DNA of 35,784 nucleotides. Origin: an uncultured Sphingomonas sp. GTDB lineage: Bacteria > Pseudomonadota > Alphaproteobacteria > Sphingomonadales > Sphingomonadaceae. A program made the position numbers and the translations under genes. Within the stretch, counting starts at the first letter, position 1, and each line of letters starts with the position of its first letter. Of the stretch, positions 7,922-15,980 are shown piece after piece. Location: the NCBI GenBank assembly GCA_913775315.1, contig CAJYIX010000001.1, positions 1 to 35,784 on the forward strand, written 5' to 3'. Below the pieces are notes generated by a model. The model searched no databases. It was not told the DNA's origin and worked only from the letters and a program-made list of their open reading frames with translations.

Positions 7922-7962
7922 GCAGGGGTTGTCGTGCGGTAGATCGTGAACCATACCCTGCC
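7921..7962 (+). other. Inverted repeat after the RelA/SpoT gene
   Basis: GGCAGGG (7921-7927) is repeated inverted as CCCTGCC (7956-7962), with a 28-base loop. It marks the right edge of the AT-rich stretch and could form a weak terminator, but there is no U-tract. Confidence 0.3.
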
Positions 7963-7983
7963 CGCACAATACAAGGAGTCTTC

Positions 7984-8901
7984 ATGGCCGGCGGCCTAAT
8001 CGCACTACTCGATGACGTGGCGGCGATCGCCAAGCTGGCGGCGGCTTCGGTCGACGACGTGGGCGTCGCGGCGGCTCGGGCGGGGACGAAGGCGGCGGGG
8101 GTGGTCATCGACGATGCGGCGGTGACGCCGGGCTATGTCGTCGGCCTCGCCCCCGCGCGCGAGTTGCCGATCATCGCCAAGATCGGGGTGGGCTCGCTTC
8201 GCAACAAGCTCCTCATCCTGTTGCCCGCGGCGCTCCTGCTGTCCGCCTTCGCGCCATGGGCGATCACGCCGATCCTGATGCTGGGCGGCGCCTTCCTCTG
8301 CTATGAGGGGGCCGAGAAGCTGCTGCACAAGCTGACCGGGGACACGCACACCGACGATGCGGCGGCGATCGCCGATCCGGCGGAGCTGGAGGCGCGGCAG
8401 GTGTCGGGGGCGATCCGCACCGACCTGATCCTGTCGGCGGAGATCATGGCGATCGCGCTCGCCGAGCTGCCGCAGCAGAGCCTGTGGATGCAGGGCGTGG
8501 TGCTGGCGATCGTCGGCATCGCGATCACGATCGCGGTCTATGGCGCGGTAGCGCTCATCGTGAAGATGGACGATGTGGGGCTGCACCTGGTCAAGACGGG
8601 GCGCGCGGTGGGGCTGGGCCGCGGGCTGCTCGCGGGGATGCCGGTGCTGCTCAAGCTGCTCGCCTGGATCGGGACCGCGGCGATGCTGTGGGTCGGCGGC
8701 GGGATCATCGTCCACGGCCTCGCGGGGTTCGGCATCGCCGGGCCGGAGCATGTGATCCACGACGCGGCGGTCGCGGTCGGCGGCGGCGTGGGCGCGATCG
8801 AGTGGCTGGTGACGGCGCTGGGGTCGGGGCTGCTCGGGCTGGTGGTCGGCTTCGTCGTGGTGGGGCTCACCAAGCTGCTGCCGGGGAAAAAGGCGCATTG
8901 A
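7984..8901 (+). CDS. yedI: DUF808 (YedI-family) inner-membrane protein
   Basis: The protein has 305 residues. The N-terminal block GGLIALLDDVAAIAKLAAASVDDV and the following GTKAAGVVIDDAAVTPGYV are the hallmark of the DUF808/YedI family. Several hydrophobic helices follow (around LLILLPAALLLSAFAPWAI, VVLAIVGIAITIAVYGAVAL, LLAWIGTAAMLWVGGGIIV and LGLVVGFVVVGLTKLL). The family is widespread in proteobacteria and its biochemical role is not established. A good ribosome-binding site (AAGGAG) precedes the start at 7984. It is read away from the RelA/SpoT gene with a 62-base gap and converges with the glucokinase-like gene. Confidence 0.93.
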   Translation: MAGGLIALLDDVAAIAKLAAASVDDVGVAAARAGTKAAGVVIDDAAVTPGYVVGLAPARELPIIAKIGVGSLRNKLLILLPAALLLSAFAPWAITPILMLGGAFLCYEGAEKLLHKLTGDTHTDDAAAIADPAELEARQVSGAIRTDLILSAEIMAIALAELPQQSLWMQGVVLAIVGIAITIAVYGAVALIVKMDDVGLHLVKTGRAVGLGRGLLAGMPVLLKLLAWIGTAAMLWVGGGIIVHGLAGFGIAGPEHVIHDAAVAVGGGVGAIEWLVTALGSGLLGLVVGFVVVGLTKLLPGKKAH

Positions 8902-8907
8902 TGTTTT

Positions 8908-8925
8908 GACGGGCTCACGCCCGTC
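8908..8925. terminator. Hairpin between convergent yedI and glucokinase genes
   Basis: GACGGGC-TCAC-GCCCGTC forms a perfect 7-bp stem with a 4-base loop in the 43-base gap between two convergent genes. It has no U-tract on either strand, so a termination role is inferred from position only. Confidence 0.45.
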
Positions 8926-8944
8926 GGCGGCGCCGCGAGCGGAA

Positions 8945-9889
8945 TCACGCCGCGCGCAGTGCCTCCGCCGCGCCGTGGAGTTCGCCCTCGGCCATCGTCT
9001 CGAAGCGGATCGGGACCTGTGCCACCTGCCGCGCATGGCGGCTGATGCCGGCAAAGGCGGCGGCGACGCGCGGGCGGTGGAACATCGGCGACAGTGCGGT
9101 GCCGAGGCCGCCCGCCACGATGACCCCGTCCCACGCGCCATAGCAGAGCACGAGATTGCCGAGATGCGCGGCGAAGGCGGTGGCGAGCGTCTCGCACGCG
9201 GCCTCTGCTACGGAGTCGCGGGCGGCGGCGGCGGTGATCGCCTCCGGGCTGGTAAAGCGCGGGGCGGCGCCCTTTGCGCGGGCCATCGCCTGATAGACGG
9301 TGACGAGGCCGGAGGCGCAGATAAGCTCCTCCGCCCCGACGATCAGCCGGCCGGGGAAGAGCTCGGCGACCAAGGCCGCGAGGGGCGCGTCGGGGGCGGC
9401 GAAGGCGGCATGGCCCGCCTCGGTCGCGAGCACGCTCACGCCGCGGACGGGATCGCGGCGCAGGACCGCGACGCCGAGGCCGGAGGTGGCGCCGGCGACG
9501 ACATGGGTGGTGGGCTGGCCGGCGGGCCGTTCGCGCGCGGCGAGCGCCCAGGCCTCCGCCTCGAAATCGTTGAGGATGACGGGGGCGTGGCCCAGCATGC
9601 CGGCGAGCCCCGATCGCGACAGGAACCAGCGCGTGCGCGTGACCGAGATCGCGTCGCCGCGGACGAGCCCGGCGACCGCGAAGGCCGAGCGGACGGGGCC
9701 GGGGGGCAGCGCCATCTCGCGCTGGAACGCGCTGATCGTGCCCGACAGGCTGGTGATCGCGGCGGCATCGTGAAAGCGCGTGGTGCCGGGGTCGATCCCG
9801 CCCGCGGGCCCGACGAGCGCGAGGCGCATCCCCTTGCGGCCGACATGGCCGACGATCGCGCGCGTGCTCGCGCGGTCCGTCTCGAACAT
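8945..9889 (-). CDS. Glucokinase-family protein with degenerate phosphate-binding loop
   Basis: The 314-residue protein follows the bacterial glucokinase (Glk, non-ROK) plan. It has V-I-L-N-D-F-E-A with Asn107-Asp108, V-A-G-A-T-S-G-L-G-V-A, T-E-A-G-H with Glu157 and His160, and a Glu at about 187 before S-G-L-x-x-V-Y. These are the glucose-contacting residues known from E. coli Glk. The N-terminal ATP-binding motif, normally G-D-I-G-G-T-N, is here G-H-V-G-R-K-G, so the conserved Asp and G-T pair are lost. The enzyme may be inactive, altered or regulatory. The start at 9889 is chosen because GGGGG lies six bases upstream; the ATG at 9895 would have the G-run touching it. It is the last gene after cdd, with a 43-base gap. 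Confidence 0.75.
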   Translation of the reverse strand: MFETDRASTRAIVGHVGRKGMRLALVGPAGGIDPGTTRFHDAAAITSLSGTISAFQREMALPPGPVRSAFAVAGLVRGDAISVTRTRWFLSRSGLAGMLGHAPVILNDFEAEAWALAARERPAGQPTTHVVAGATSGLGVAVLRRDPVRGVSVLATEAGHAAFAAPDAPLAALVAELFPGRLIVGAEELICASGLVTVYQAMARAKGAAPRFTSPEAITAAAARDSVAEAACETLATAFAAHLGNLVLCYGAWDGVIVAGGLGTALSPMFHRPRVAAAFAGISRHARQVAQVPIRFETMAEGELHGAAEALRAA

Positions 9890-9895
9890 CCTCAT

Positions 9896-9914
9896 CCCCC
9901 TGTTATTACGGGGG
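9896..9914 (-). promoter_or_regulatory. Hairpin covering the glucokinase-like ribosome-binding site
   Basis: On the minus strand CCCCC-GTAATAACA-GGGGG forms a 5-bp G-C stem with a 9-base A/T-rich loop. The 3' arm GGGGG is the only plausible Shine-Dalgarno sequence for the glucokinase-like gene, so folding would hide it. Confidence 0.4.
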
Positions 9915-9932
9915 ATATCTAGGGCTCAATGG

Positions 9933-10385
9933 TTAACGATCGATCCCCAGATCGGCGGGGCCGAATGCGTGGGGGAGAAGGTCGGACAGGCGATGGCGCT
10001 CGATCGCCGCGCCCTCCGCACCCGCGCACAGGACGATGAGGTCGCGGCCCGACATGCCGGCGGCCTCGTTCAGCACCTGACGGCAGCGGCCGCACGGGCG
10101 GACGGGGGTGTCGCCGGTCGGGCGACCGCCCTCGACCATCCCGCCGATTACGGCGACGGCGACGATGTCCTTGAGCCGCCCGGCGGCGCTGGCCGACGCG
10201 GTGGCGACGGTTTCGGCGCAGAGCGACAGGCCGTAGCTCGCATTCTCGAAATTGGCGCCGGTCATCACGCTGCCGTCGGCGAGCAGCAGCGCCGCGCCGA
10301 CGCCGAAGCGCGAATAGGGCGCATGGGCGTTCAGTGCCGCGGTGCGGGCGGCGGCGACCAGCGCGGTTTCGTCAATCTCGATCAT
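9933..10385 (-). CDS. cdd: Cytidine deaminase
   Basis: The protein has 150 residues. It deaminates cytidine and deoxycytidine to uridine compounds in pyrimidine salvage. The zinc-site motifs are clear: C-A-E in G-L-S-L-C-A-E-T-V, and P-C-G-R-C-R-Q. The substrate-binding block SRFGVGAALLLADG-x-x-x-x-G-A-N-F-E-N-A-S-Y-G is also present. The length fits the small tetrameric form. The start at 10385 overlaps the stop of the GH25-like gene (ATGA), so the two are translationally coupled; pyrimidine salvage and a muramidase-like protein have no obvious functional link. Confidence 0.95.
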   Translation of the reverse strand: MIEIDETALVAAARTAALNAHAPYSRFGVGAALLLADGSVMTGANFENASYGLSLCAETVATASASAAGRLKDIVAVAVIGGMVEGGRPTGDTPVRPCGRCRQVLNEAAGMSGRDLIVLCAGAEGAAIERHRLSDLLPHAFGPADLGIDR

Positions 10386-11056
10386 GGTGCGACCACATCC
10401 CAACCCACCGGCGCCTCGAACCCCTCGACATGCCGGGCGGCGTGCGCCTGCCACATCCGCCACGGCCGCGCCAGATAGTCGGGCGGGAACCAGTTGCCCG
10501 TTGCCCAGAAGGTGCGGGGCAGGCCGCCGCTCAGCCGGTACTGCTTCTCGAAATCGGGGGTGACGCGGATCAGCACGCGCTCGCCGGTATGGCGCTCCAC
10601 CCGCTCGAGGAAGGTGGCGACTTCGCGGAGCAGCACCTCGCGCGTCGGGCGGTCGGTACAGTCGGGGGCGAAGTCGAACGCGACGACCGCGGGGAGGGCA
10701 TCGGGCATCCGCGGGACGACCGCGTTGAAATGGTCGGCCTGATCGGCGGCGAGGCGGCAGAGCGAATAGGCGTGCATCGCCCCGCGCCGGATACCGCTGT
10801 CGGCGAGCGCTGCCCAATGCCCCTCGAACGCCGGGTCGCGGCCGCGGTCGCCCATGGTGGCGAGCACATAGGCGAAGTCCGCACCCTCGGCCTTGGCCGT
10901 ACCCCAGTCGACCGCGCCGGTCGCGGCGCTGACGTCGACGCCCTGGATCGGGAAGTCCTTGACCGCCGGGCGCCAGTGCGCGGCGAACCACCACCCGGCG
11001 ATCCCTAGAATCACAGCGAAGACGACGGCGCCGATCCAGCGCCCCAAACCCCACAT
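10382..11056 (-). CDS. GH25-like (muramidase fold) membrane-anchored protein
   Basis: This 224-residue protein starts with one N-terminal membrane helix (about residues 7-26, AVVFAVILGIAGWWF). A GH25 lysozyme-like domain follows: G-V-D-V-S with Asp41, then V-D-W-x-x-A-K-A-E-G-A-D-F-A-Y, then V-V-A-F-D-F-A with Asp128. In active GH25 enzymes the latter motif is D-x-E, the Glu being the catalytic acid; here that position is Ala130. The anchored domain should face the periplasm. It may bind rather than cleave peptidoglycan, or use another residue. It follows UPF0262 by 11 bases and overlaps cdd by 4. Confidence 0.8.
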   Translation of the reverse strand: MWGLGRWIGAVVFAVILGIAGWWFAAHWRPAVKDFPIQGVDVSAATGAVDWGTAKAEGADFAYVLATMGDRGRDPAFEGHWAALADSGIRRGAMHAYSLCRLAADQADHFNAVVPRMPDALPAVVAFDFAPDCTDRPTREVLLREVATFLERVERHTGERVLIRVTPDFEKQYRLSGGLPRTFWATGNWFPPDYLARPWRMWQAHAARHVEGFEAPVGWDVVAP

Positions 11057-11067
11057 TGCGGCCCCCC

Positions 11068-11550
11068 TCAGCCCTTGATGTGCAAAACGCAGATGAGCGT
11101 GAACAGCCGCCGTGCGGTGTCGAAGTCGATCTCGATCTTGCCGTCCAGCCGCTCGCGAAGCAGCTCGGCCGCTTCGTTGTGTATGCCGCGGCGGGCCATG
11201 TCGATGGTCTCGATCTGCGCGGCGGTGGCGCTGCGGATCGCCTGATAGTAGCTGTCGCAGATCGCGAAATAGTCCTTGATCGGCCGGCGGAAGCGCCCAA
11301 GCGCGAGGACGAGCGTTTCCAGCGGCGTCCCGTCCTCTCGCGCGATCGCCAACGCCAGCCGTCCCTCCTCGACGCTGAGCGCGAGGCGATAGGGGCCGGC
11401 ATAGCCGTCGGGATGCTCGCGCAAGGGGCGGAAATGATTGCCCTCGAGCAGGTCGAAGATCGCGATGCGGCGTTCCTGCTCCACATCCGCCGACCGCCAC
11501 AGGATCGTCCGCTCGTCGAGCGTCACATCGATGATGCGGGGGTCGGCCAT
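11068..11550 (-). CDS. UPF0262 family protein
   Basis: The protein has 160 residues. Family blocks are D-E-R-T-I-L-W-R-S-A-D-V-E-Q-E-R-R-I-A near the start, D-L-L-E-G-N-H-F near residue 34, and R-R-P-I-K-D-Y-F-A-I-C-D-S-Y-Y-x-A-I-R in the middle. The family is found mainly in alphaproteobacteria and has no known function. Here it heads a minus-strand set running into the GH25-like gene, cdd and the glucokinase-like gene, and it diverges from dnaB across 103 bases. Confidence 0.92.
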   Translation of the reverse strand: MADPRIIDVTLDERTILWRSADVEQERRIAIFDLLEGNHFRPLREHPDGYAGPYRLALSVEEGRLALAIAREDGTPLETLVLALGRFRRPIKDYFAICDSYYQAIRSATAAQIETIDMARRGIHNEAAELLRERLDGKIEIDFDTARRLFTLICVLHIKG

Positions 11551-11598
11551 GCTGATATTGCGCTTGCCGCGTTCGGCGCGTGATTACAACGGTTCCCG

Positions 11599-11607
11599 TT
11601 ATCCACA
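11599..11607. promoter_or_regulatory. Perfect DnaA box upstream of dnaB
   Basis: TTATCCACA is an exact match to the consensus DnaA box. It lies 46 bases before the dnaB start in the shared UPF0262/dnaB divergent region. Only one box is visible, so this is more likely a regulatory site than an origin. Confidence 0.65.
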
Positions 11608-11653
11608 GCCATGGCCGGTTGCGGACCGCGCCCCGATGCGCCCAAGAGGGGGC

Positions 11654-13162
11654 ATGGCCACCCAACTGATTCCGACGGCGCCCGCCGAACCCATCCGCCT
11701 GCCCCAGAATGTCGAGGCGGAGGCTGCACTCCTCGGCGCGATGATGATCGACAACCGGCTGGCCGACGATATCATCGACATGCTGAAGACCGAGCATTTC
11801 CACGAGCCGGTCCACGCCCGCATCTTCGGCGCGATCGCCAAGCTGCGCGGCGACGACCTGCTCGCCAATCCGCTGACGCTGCGCCCAATGTTCGAGGCGG
11901 ATCCGGGCATGGCGGCGCTGGGCGGGCCGGCGTATCTCGCGCAGCTCACCGGCTCCGGCGCGGGCCTGATCGGTGCGCGCCAGTTCGCCAAGCAGATCTA
12001 CGACCTCGCCCAGCTTCGCACGCTGGTGGAAGTGGGCCGTGAGCTGGTCGACCGGGCGATGGACACCTCGGAAAAGATCGACCCCTCGGCCCAGATCGAG
12101 GCGGCGGAGGAGCGGCTGTTCGCGGTCGCGGCAGGCGGGACGACGACCAAGTCGATCAAGACCTTTGCCCAGGCGACGGCGGCGGCGGTCGACATGGCGG
12201 CAAAGGCGCTGAATGCGGGCGGCGGCTTGTCCGGTTCGACGACCGGGTTCGAGAGCATCAACCAGCGGATCGGCGGCCTGCACCACTCCGACCTCATCAT
12301 CCTTGCCGGGCGTCCGGGCATGGGCAAGACGTCGCTTGCCACCAACATCGCGTTCAATACCGCGCGGCGGTGGAACGACGACATGGCACTTGGTCTCAGC
12401 CCCAAGGAGACGGTGGGCGCGAAGGTCGCGTTCTTCAGCCTCGAAATGTCCGCCGACCAGCTCGCCACCCGTATCCTCGCCGAACAGTCGCGCATCAGTT
12501 CGGAGGCGCTGCGCATGGGCCGGATCAGCAAGCAGGAGTTTCGCCAACTGGCGGACGCGGCGACCGACCTTCAGAACCTGCCGCTCTATATCGACGATAC
12601 CGCGGGCATTTCGATCAGCGCGCTGCATACGCGCGTGCGGCGGTTGAAGCGGACGCTGGGCGACGACCTGAAGTTCATCGTCGTCGATTATCTCCAGCTG
12701 CTGTCGGGATCGGGCGCGCGCGGCAGCGACAACCGCGTGCAGGAAATTTCCGAGATCAGCCGTGGCCTCAAGACGCTGGCCAAGGACCTCAACGTATCGG
12801 TGATGGCGCTGTCGCAGCTCAGCCGTCAGGTCGAGAGCCGCGAGGACAAGCGGCCGCAGCTGTCCGACCTTCGCGAATCGGGCTCGATCGAGCAGGACGC
12901 CGACATGGTCTGGTTCGTGTATCGCGAGGATTATTACGTCGCCGCCAAGGAGCCCAAGCGCCCGGTCGAGGGGGACGACCCCAAGGTGTTCGAGGACCAC
13001 CAGAAGTGGCACATGGACATGGAGCGCGTCTTCGGCCTTGCCGAGCTTATCATCGCCAAGCAGCGCCATGGTGCCACGGGCAAGGTTACGCTGAAGTTCG
13101 AGCCGGAGATCACGCGGTTCAGCGACTATGCCGGCCCGCAATATCAGGGTCCGCTGGACTAA
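11654..13162 (+). CDS. dnaB: Replicative DNA helicase DnaB
   Basis: The 502-residue hexameric helicase unwinds DNA at the replication fork and binds primase. The N-terminal domain begins L-P-Q-N-V-E-A-E-A-A-L-L-G-A-M-M (residues 16-31). The RecA-like domain has Walker A G-R-P-G-M-G-K-T-S at 219-227, Walker B V-V-D-Y-L-Q-L-L at about 343-350, and S-Q-L-S-R-Q-V-E-S-R. The C-terminal part contains A-K-Q-R-H-G-A-T-G. The start is the ATG at 11654, preceded by AAGAGGGGGC; the open frame upstream is non-coding. No intein is seen at the Walker A site. A DnaA box lies upstream and a weak terminator follows. Confidence 0.98.
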   Translation: MATQLIPTAPAEPIRLPQNVEAEAALLGAMMIDNRLADDIIDMLKTEHFHEPVHARIFGAIAKLRGDDLLANPLTLRPMFEADPGMAALGGPAYLAQLTGSGAGLIGARQFAKQIYDLAQLRTLVEVGRELVDRAMDTSEKIDPSAQIEAAEERLFAVAAGGTTTKSIKTFAQATAAAVDMAAKALNAGGGLSGSTTGFESINQRIGGLHHSDLIILAGRPGMGKTSLATNIAFNTARRWNDDMALGLSPKETVGAKVAFFSLEMSADQLATRILAEQSRISSEALRMGRISKQEFRQLADAATDLQNLPLYIDDTAGISISALHTRVRRLKRTLGDDLKFIVVDYLQLLSGSGARGSDNRVQEISEISRGLKTLAKDLNVSVMALSQLSRQVESREDKRPQLSDLRESGSIEQDADMVWFVYREDYYVAAKEPKRPVEGDDPKVFEDHQKWHMDMERVFGLAELIIAKQRHGATGKVTLKFEPEITRFSDYAGPQYQGPLD

Positions 13163-13168
13163 GGGGGG

Positions 13169-13190
13169 GCACCTGAAAGACGGTGCTCTT
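13169..13190 (+). terminator. Weak terminator after dnaB
   Basis: GCACC-TGAAAGAC-GGTGC forms a 5-bp stem, extendable by a G-T pair, followed by TCTTTGT. It begins 7 bases after the dnaB stop. The stem is short and the T-run is interrupted. Confidence 0.45.
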
Positions 13191-13309
13191 TGTCCGCAAA
13201 AACCGCGAATGGCTGGCGTGAGGCACGCGGCCGAGTTCCCGCGCCTCGGTCCGAAGTTGGTAGCGCGATCCTAACGCGGTCTTCACCAATTCGGCCCTAG
13301 GCGTAACCC

Positions 13310-13621
13310 ATGGTTAAGCTGTTTCCGGGGTCGGTCGCCGTTGCCGCCCAATGCTTGCTCGTCATCGGCGGGATCGGCGCGCTGCTGCTGGCACCGCCAG
13401 CGGAGGGGGCGCTGCTGATCGTACCCGTCGCGGGCAGCGGTGTCGGCGCGCTCAACGCCGCGATTGGGGCCGGCGCGCGGCTGGTCGGCGAAGGCGCACT
13501 GCCGGGCAGCCTGGTCGTCGAGGGGCGGCGCGATGCGATGCTGGCGACGGTGCTGCGCGCAGGCGGCGTGGTCGTCGCGGCACGGCCGGCGCTGTGCGGA
13601 CAGGCGGGGAGGACAGCATGA
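13310..13621 (+). CDS. Small hydrophobic protein coupled to the chemoreceptor
   Basis: The protein has 103 residues. Residues about 6-30 form a hydrophobic segment that could be a signal peptide or an uncleaved membrane anchor. The rest ([34 protein letters not shown] and so on) is Ala/Gly/Val-rich. I recognise no domain. Its stop overlaps the chemoreceptor ATG (ATGA), so the two are probably made together; a role in signalling with that receptor is inference. The 147-base gap upstream of it holds the dnaB terminator and nothing else that I can identify. Confidence 0.7.
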   Translation: MVKLFPGSVAVAAQCLLVIGGIGALLLAPPAEGALLIVPVAGSGVGALNAAIGAGARLVGEGALPGSLVVEGRRDAMLATVLRAGGVVVAARPALCGQAGRTA

Positions 13622-15201
13622 GCATGATCGCGAGCGATGCGAACTGCGGGCTGACGGCGCTGCGCCGGCGGGGCGTGATGCTGGTGGCAGGGGCGGGCTG
13701 GGCGAGCCTGCTCGCGATCCTGCTCGTCGCGTTGGGGACGGGGCGGGCGGTGTTGCCGATCGCACTGCTCGGCGGTGCGGCGTGCCTGTTGCCGACGGTC
13801 GCGGCAGTGCGGCGGCGGTCCGATGCGACCGCGCGGCTGATTGCGGGGACGCTGTCGGCAGTGATGCCCGCGCTGCTCGTCTATGCGCTGGCCGGCCATG
13901 CATGGCAGATGGACGCGCACATGTATTTCTTCGTCGCGCTCGCGCTGCTGACGGTGCTGTGCGACTGGCGCCCGATCCTGCTCGCCTCTGGGCTGATCGC
14001 CGTTCATCATCTGGCGCTGGAGTGGCTGGCGCCCGACTGGGTGTTCAACGGCAACGGTAATCTGGGGCGGGTGGTGTTCCATGCGCTGGCGGTGGTGCTG
14101 CAGTTCGGCGTGCTGGGATATGTGACCACGCACCTCGCCAAGCTGGTCGCGGCGCAGGATCGGGCGGTGGCAGAGAGCGCCCGCCTGGTCACGGAGGCGG
14201 AGGCCGAGCGCGAGCGGGCCGAGCGCGAGGCGGCGCGCGCCGAGGATGCGCTCGCGCAGGCGCGACGCGCCGAAGCGCTGGCCGAGACCGCACGGGCCGA
14301 GCGGCGCGATGCGGAGCGCGGCCATGCGGCCGAGCGGCGGCGCGAGCTGCTGGCGCTGGCGGGGGATTTCGAGGCATCGGTCGCGGGCATCGCGGTGGCG
14401 ATCGAGAATGCGGCACAGGGGCTGGAGGCGTCGGCGACCACGCTCGACGCGATGTTCGGCGCGGCGGGGCGCGAGGCCGGCATGGTCGCGGCCAACGCCG
14501 CCGACGCGACTGGGGAGATCCGGCGCGTGGCGGGCGCGATCTCGACGCTCGGCCATTCGATCGGCTCGATCGCCGCGGCGGCCGAGCAGCAGCGCGAACT
14601 GACCGGGATCGGCCGCGCCAAGAGCGAGCAGAGCAGCGCGACGATCGCCGCACTATCGCACCGTGCCGAGCAGATCGGCACCTTCATCGAGGAAATCCGT
14701 GGCATCGCGGCGAAGACCAACCTCCTCGCGCTCAACGCGACGATCGAAGCGGCGCGCGCGGGCGACGCCGGCCGCGGCTTCGCCGTGGTCGCGGGCGAGG
14801 TGAAGGGGCTGGCGGCGGAAACCGAGCGCGCGAGCGGGCGGATCGTCGACATCCTCAACGACGTGCGCGGATCGGCCGAGGCGTCGAGCATCGACGCGCA
14901 ACTCGTCTGCGAGGCGGTGGGCGAGGTATCCGACGCGGCACGCGGCATCGCGGCGGAGGCGGCGGATCAGCGGGCGCTCGCCAGTGCGATCGAGACGAGC
15001 GCAACGCGGGCGGCGAGCAATGCCGACCTGATCGAGCAGCGGATCGAGGCGCTGGCGCAGCGGGTCGAGACGGCGGGTACGCTGGCCGCGGACCTGCGCG
15101 GTAGCACGCGGGCACTATCGGTCAGCGCGCATGACCTTCGCGGATCGGCGGAGCGCTTCGTCTGTCACCTGCGCGACGAGCCGGTGGCTGTCGCGGCCTG
15201 A
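13618..15201 (+). CDS. Methyl-accepting chemotaxis protein with multi-pass membrane sensor
   Basis: The protein has 527 residues. The N-terminal part (about 20-175) has five or six hydrophobic helices and a His/Trp-rich region ([26 protein letters not shown]) instead of a large periplasmic ligand domain. A long Ala/Glu/Arg coiled coil spans about 180-245. The C-terminal signalling domain contains the highly conserved hairpin tip around residues 357-399 ([29 protein letters not shown]-x-E-V). That tip binds CheA and CheW. No HAMP domain is obvious. The sensed signal is unknown. The start overlaps the 103-residue gene. Confidence 0.93.
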   Translation: MSMIASDANCGLTALRRRGVMLVAGAGWASLLAILLVALGTGRAVLPIALLGGAACLLPTVAAVRRRSDATARLIAGTLSAVMPALLVYALAGHAWQMDAHMYFFVALALLTVLCDWRPILLASGLIAVHHLALEWLAPDWVFNGNGNLGRVVFHALAVVLQFGVLGYVTTHLAKLVAAQDRAVAESARLVTEAEAERERAEREAARAEDALAQARRAEALAETARAERRDAERGHAAERRRELLALAGDFEASVAGIAVAIENAAQGLEASATTLDAMFGAAGREAGMVAANAADATGEIRRVAGAISTLGHSIGSIAAAAEQQRELTGIGRAKSEQSSATIAALSHRAEQIGTFIEEIRGIAAKTNLLALNATIEAARAGDAGRGFAVVAGEVKGLAAETERASGRIVDILNDVRGSAEASSIDAQLVCEAVGEVSDAARGIAAEAADQRALASAIETSATRAASNADLIEQRIEALAQRVETAGTLAADLRGSTRALSVSAHDLRGSAERFVCHLRDEPVAVAA

Positions 15202-15212
15202 AGCGTGGAGCG

Positions 15213-15980
15213 TTAAAAGCTCGGCTGGTCAGGGTCGCCGTCGCCGGGCTGGACGTGGATGCCGCATTCGGTCTTGTCCCAGCCCTTCCAGCGGCCCGAG
15301 CGCGGGTCCTCGCCGGGCGCGACCTTGCTGGTGCAGGGCGCGCAGCCGATCGAGGGATAGCCCTGCGCCACCAGCGGATGCTGGGGCAGGTCGTGGTGGC
15401 TGAAATAGCCCTCCAGATCCTCGCGGCTCCAAGTGATAAGCGGGTTGATCTTCAGGCGGTCCCCGTCGAGTTCGAAGCGGGGCAGGTTGGCGCGCGTCGC
15501 CGCCTGGAACGCCTTGCGCCCGGTGATGCTCGCGTCGAACCCGGCCATCGCCATTTCGAGCGGCGCGACCTTGCGGATTTCGCAGCAGCCGTCGGGATCG
15601 TAGGACCAGCGCAGGCCGGTCGCGTCGCGCTTTTCTAGCGTGTCGGCATTGGGCGTCAGGATGCGCAAGTCGGTTAGACCGAGGCGCGCGACCAGTGCAT
15701 CGCGATAGACGAGCGTTTCGGGGAAGTGCTTGCCGGTGTCGAGGAACAGCACGGGCGTCGACCGGTCGGCCTGCGCGACCAAGTGCAGGAGCACTGCCGA
15801 TTCCGCTCCGAACGATGACACGACGGCGACCTCGCCCACCATCTGCTCACCGAGCACGACGCGCAGCATTTCCGCCGTGTCGCGGCCGCGGAACAGGTTG
15901 TTGAGGCGCAGCGCATCGGCGGCGGTGAAGCGCGGGGCGACGTCGATGCGGTCGATGCGGCGGACGGCGGCGTCAGCCAT
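15213..15980 (-). CDS. cysH: Assimilatory APS/PAPS reductase (iron-sulfur type)
   Basis: CysH (255 residues) reduces activated sulfate to sulfite. The nucleotide-binding loop S-S-F-G-A-E-S lies at 55-61. The pair Cys132-Cys133, with Cys213-x-x-Cys216, is the [4Fe-4S] signature of bacterial and plant APS reductases. The catalytic cysteine is Cys239 in the C-terminal E-C-G-I-H. The start at 15980 has GGAGG at good spacing; the frame is open upstream but overlaps the DUF934 gene. It is the last gene of the cys operon and overlaps DUF934 by eight bases. The Fe-S type favours APS as substrate, though some such enzymes accept both. Confidence 0.96.
   Translation of the reverse strand: MADAAVRRIDRIDVAPRFTAADALRLNNLFRGRDTAEMLRVVLGEQMVGEVAVVSSFGAESAVLLHLVAQADRSTPVLFLDTGKHFPETLVYRDALVARLGLTDLRILTPNADTLEKRDATGLRWSYDPDGCCEIRKVAPLEMAMAGFDASITGRKAFQAATRANLPRFELDGDRLKINPLITWSREDLEGYFSHHDLPQHPLVAQGYPSIGCAPCTSKVAPGEDPRSGRWKGWDKTECGIHVQPGDGDPDQPSF

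Noticed and set aside
11551-11653. Origin of replication at the DnaA box
   Set aside because: Only one box is present, with no AT-rich unwinding region or further boxes, so a single regulatory site is more likely.
10382-13141. Very long open minus-strand frame opposite dnaB (over 900 residues)
   Set aside because: Only its last 224 residues (GH25-like) show protein-like sequence. The rest is the complement of dnaB in a high-G+C genome, where stop codons are rare in other frames.
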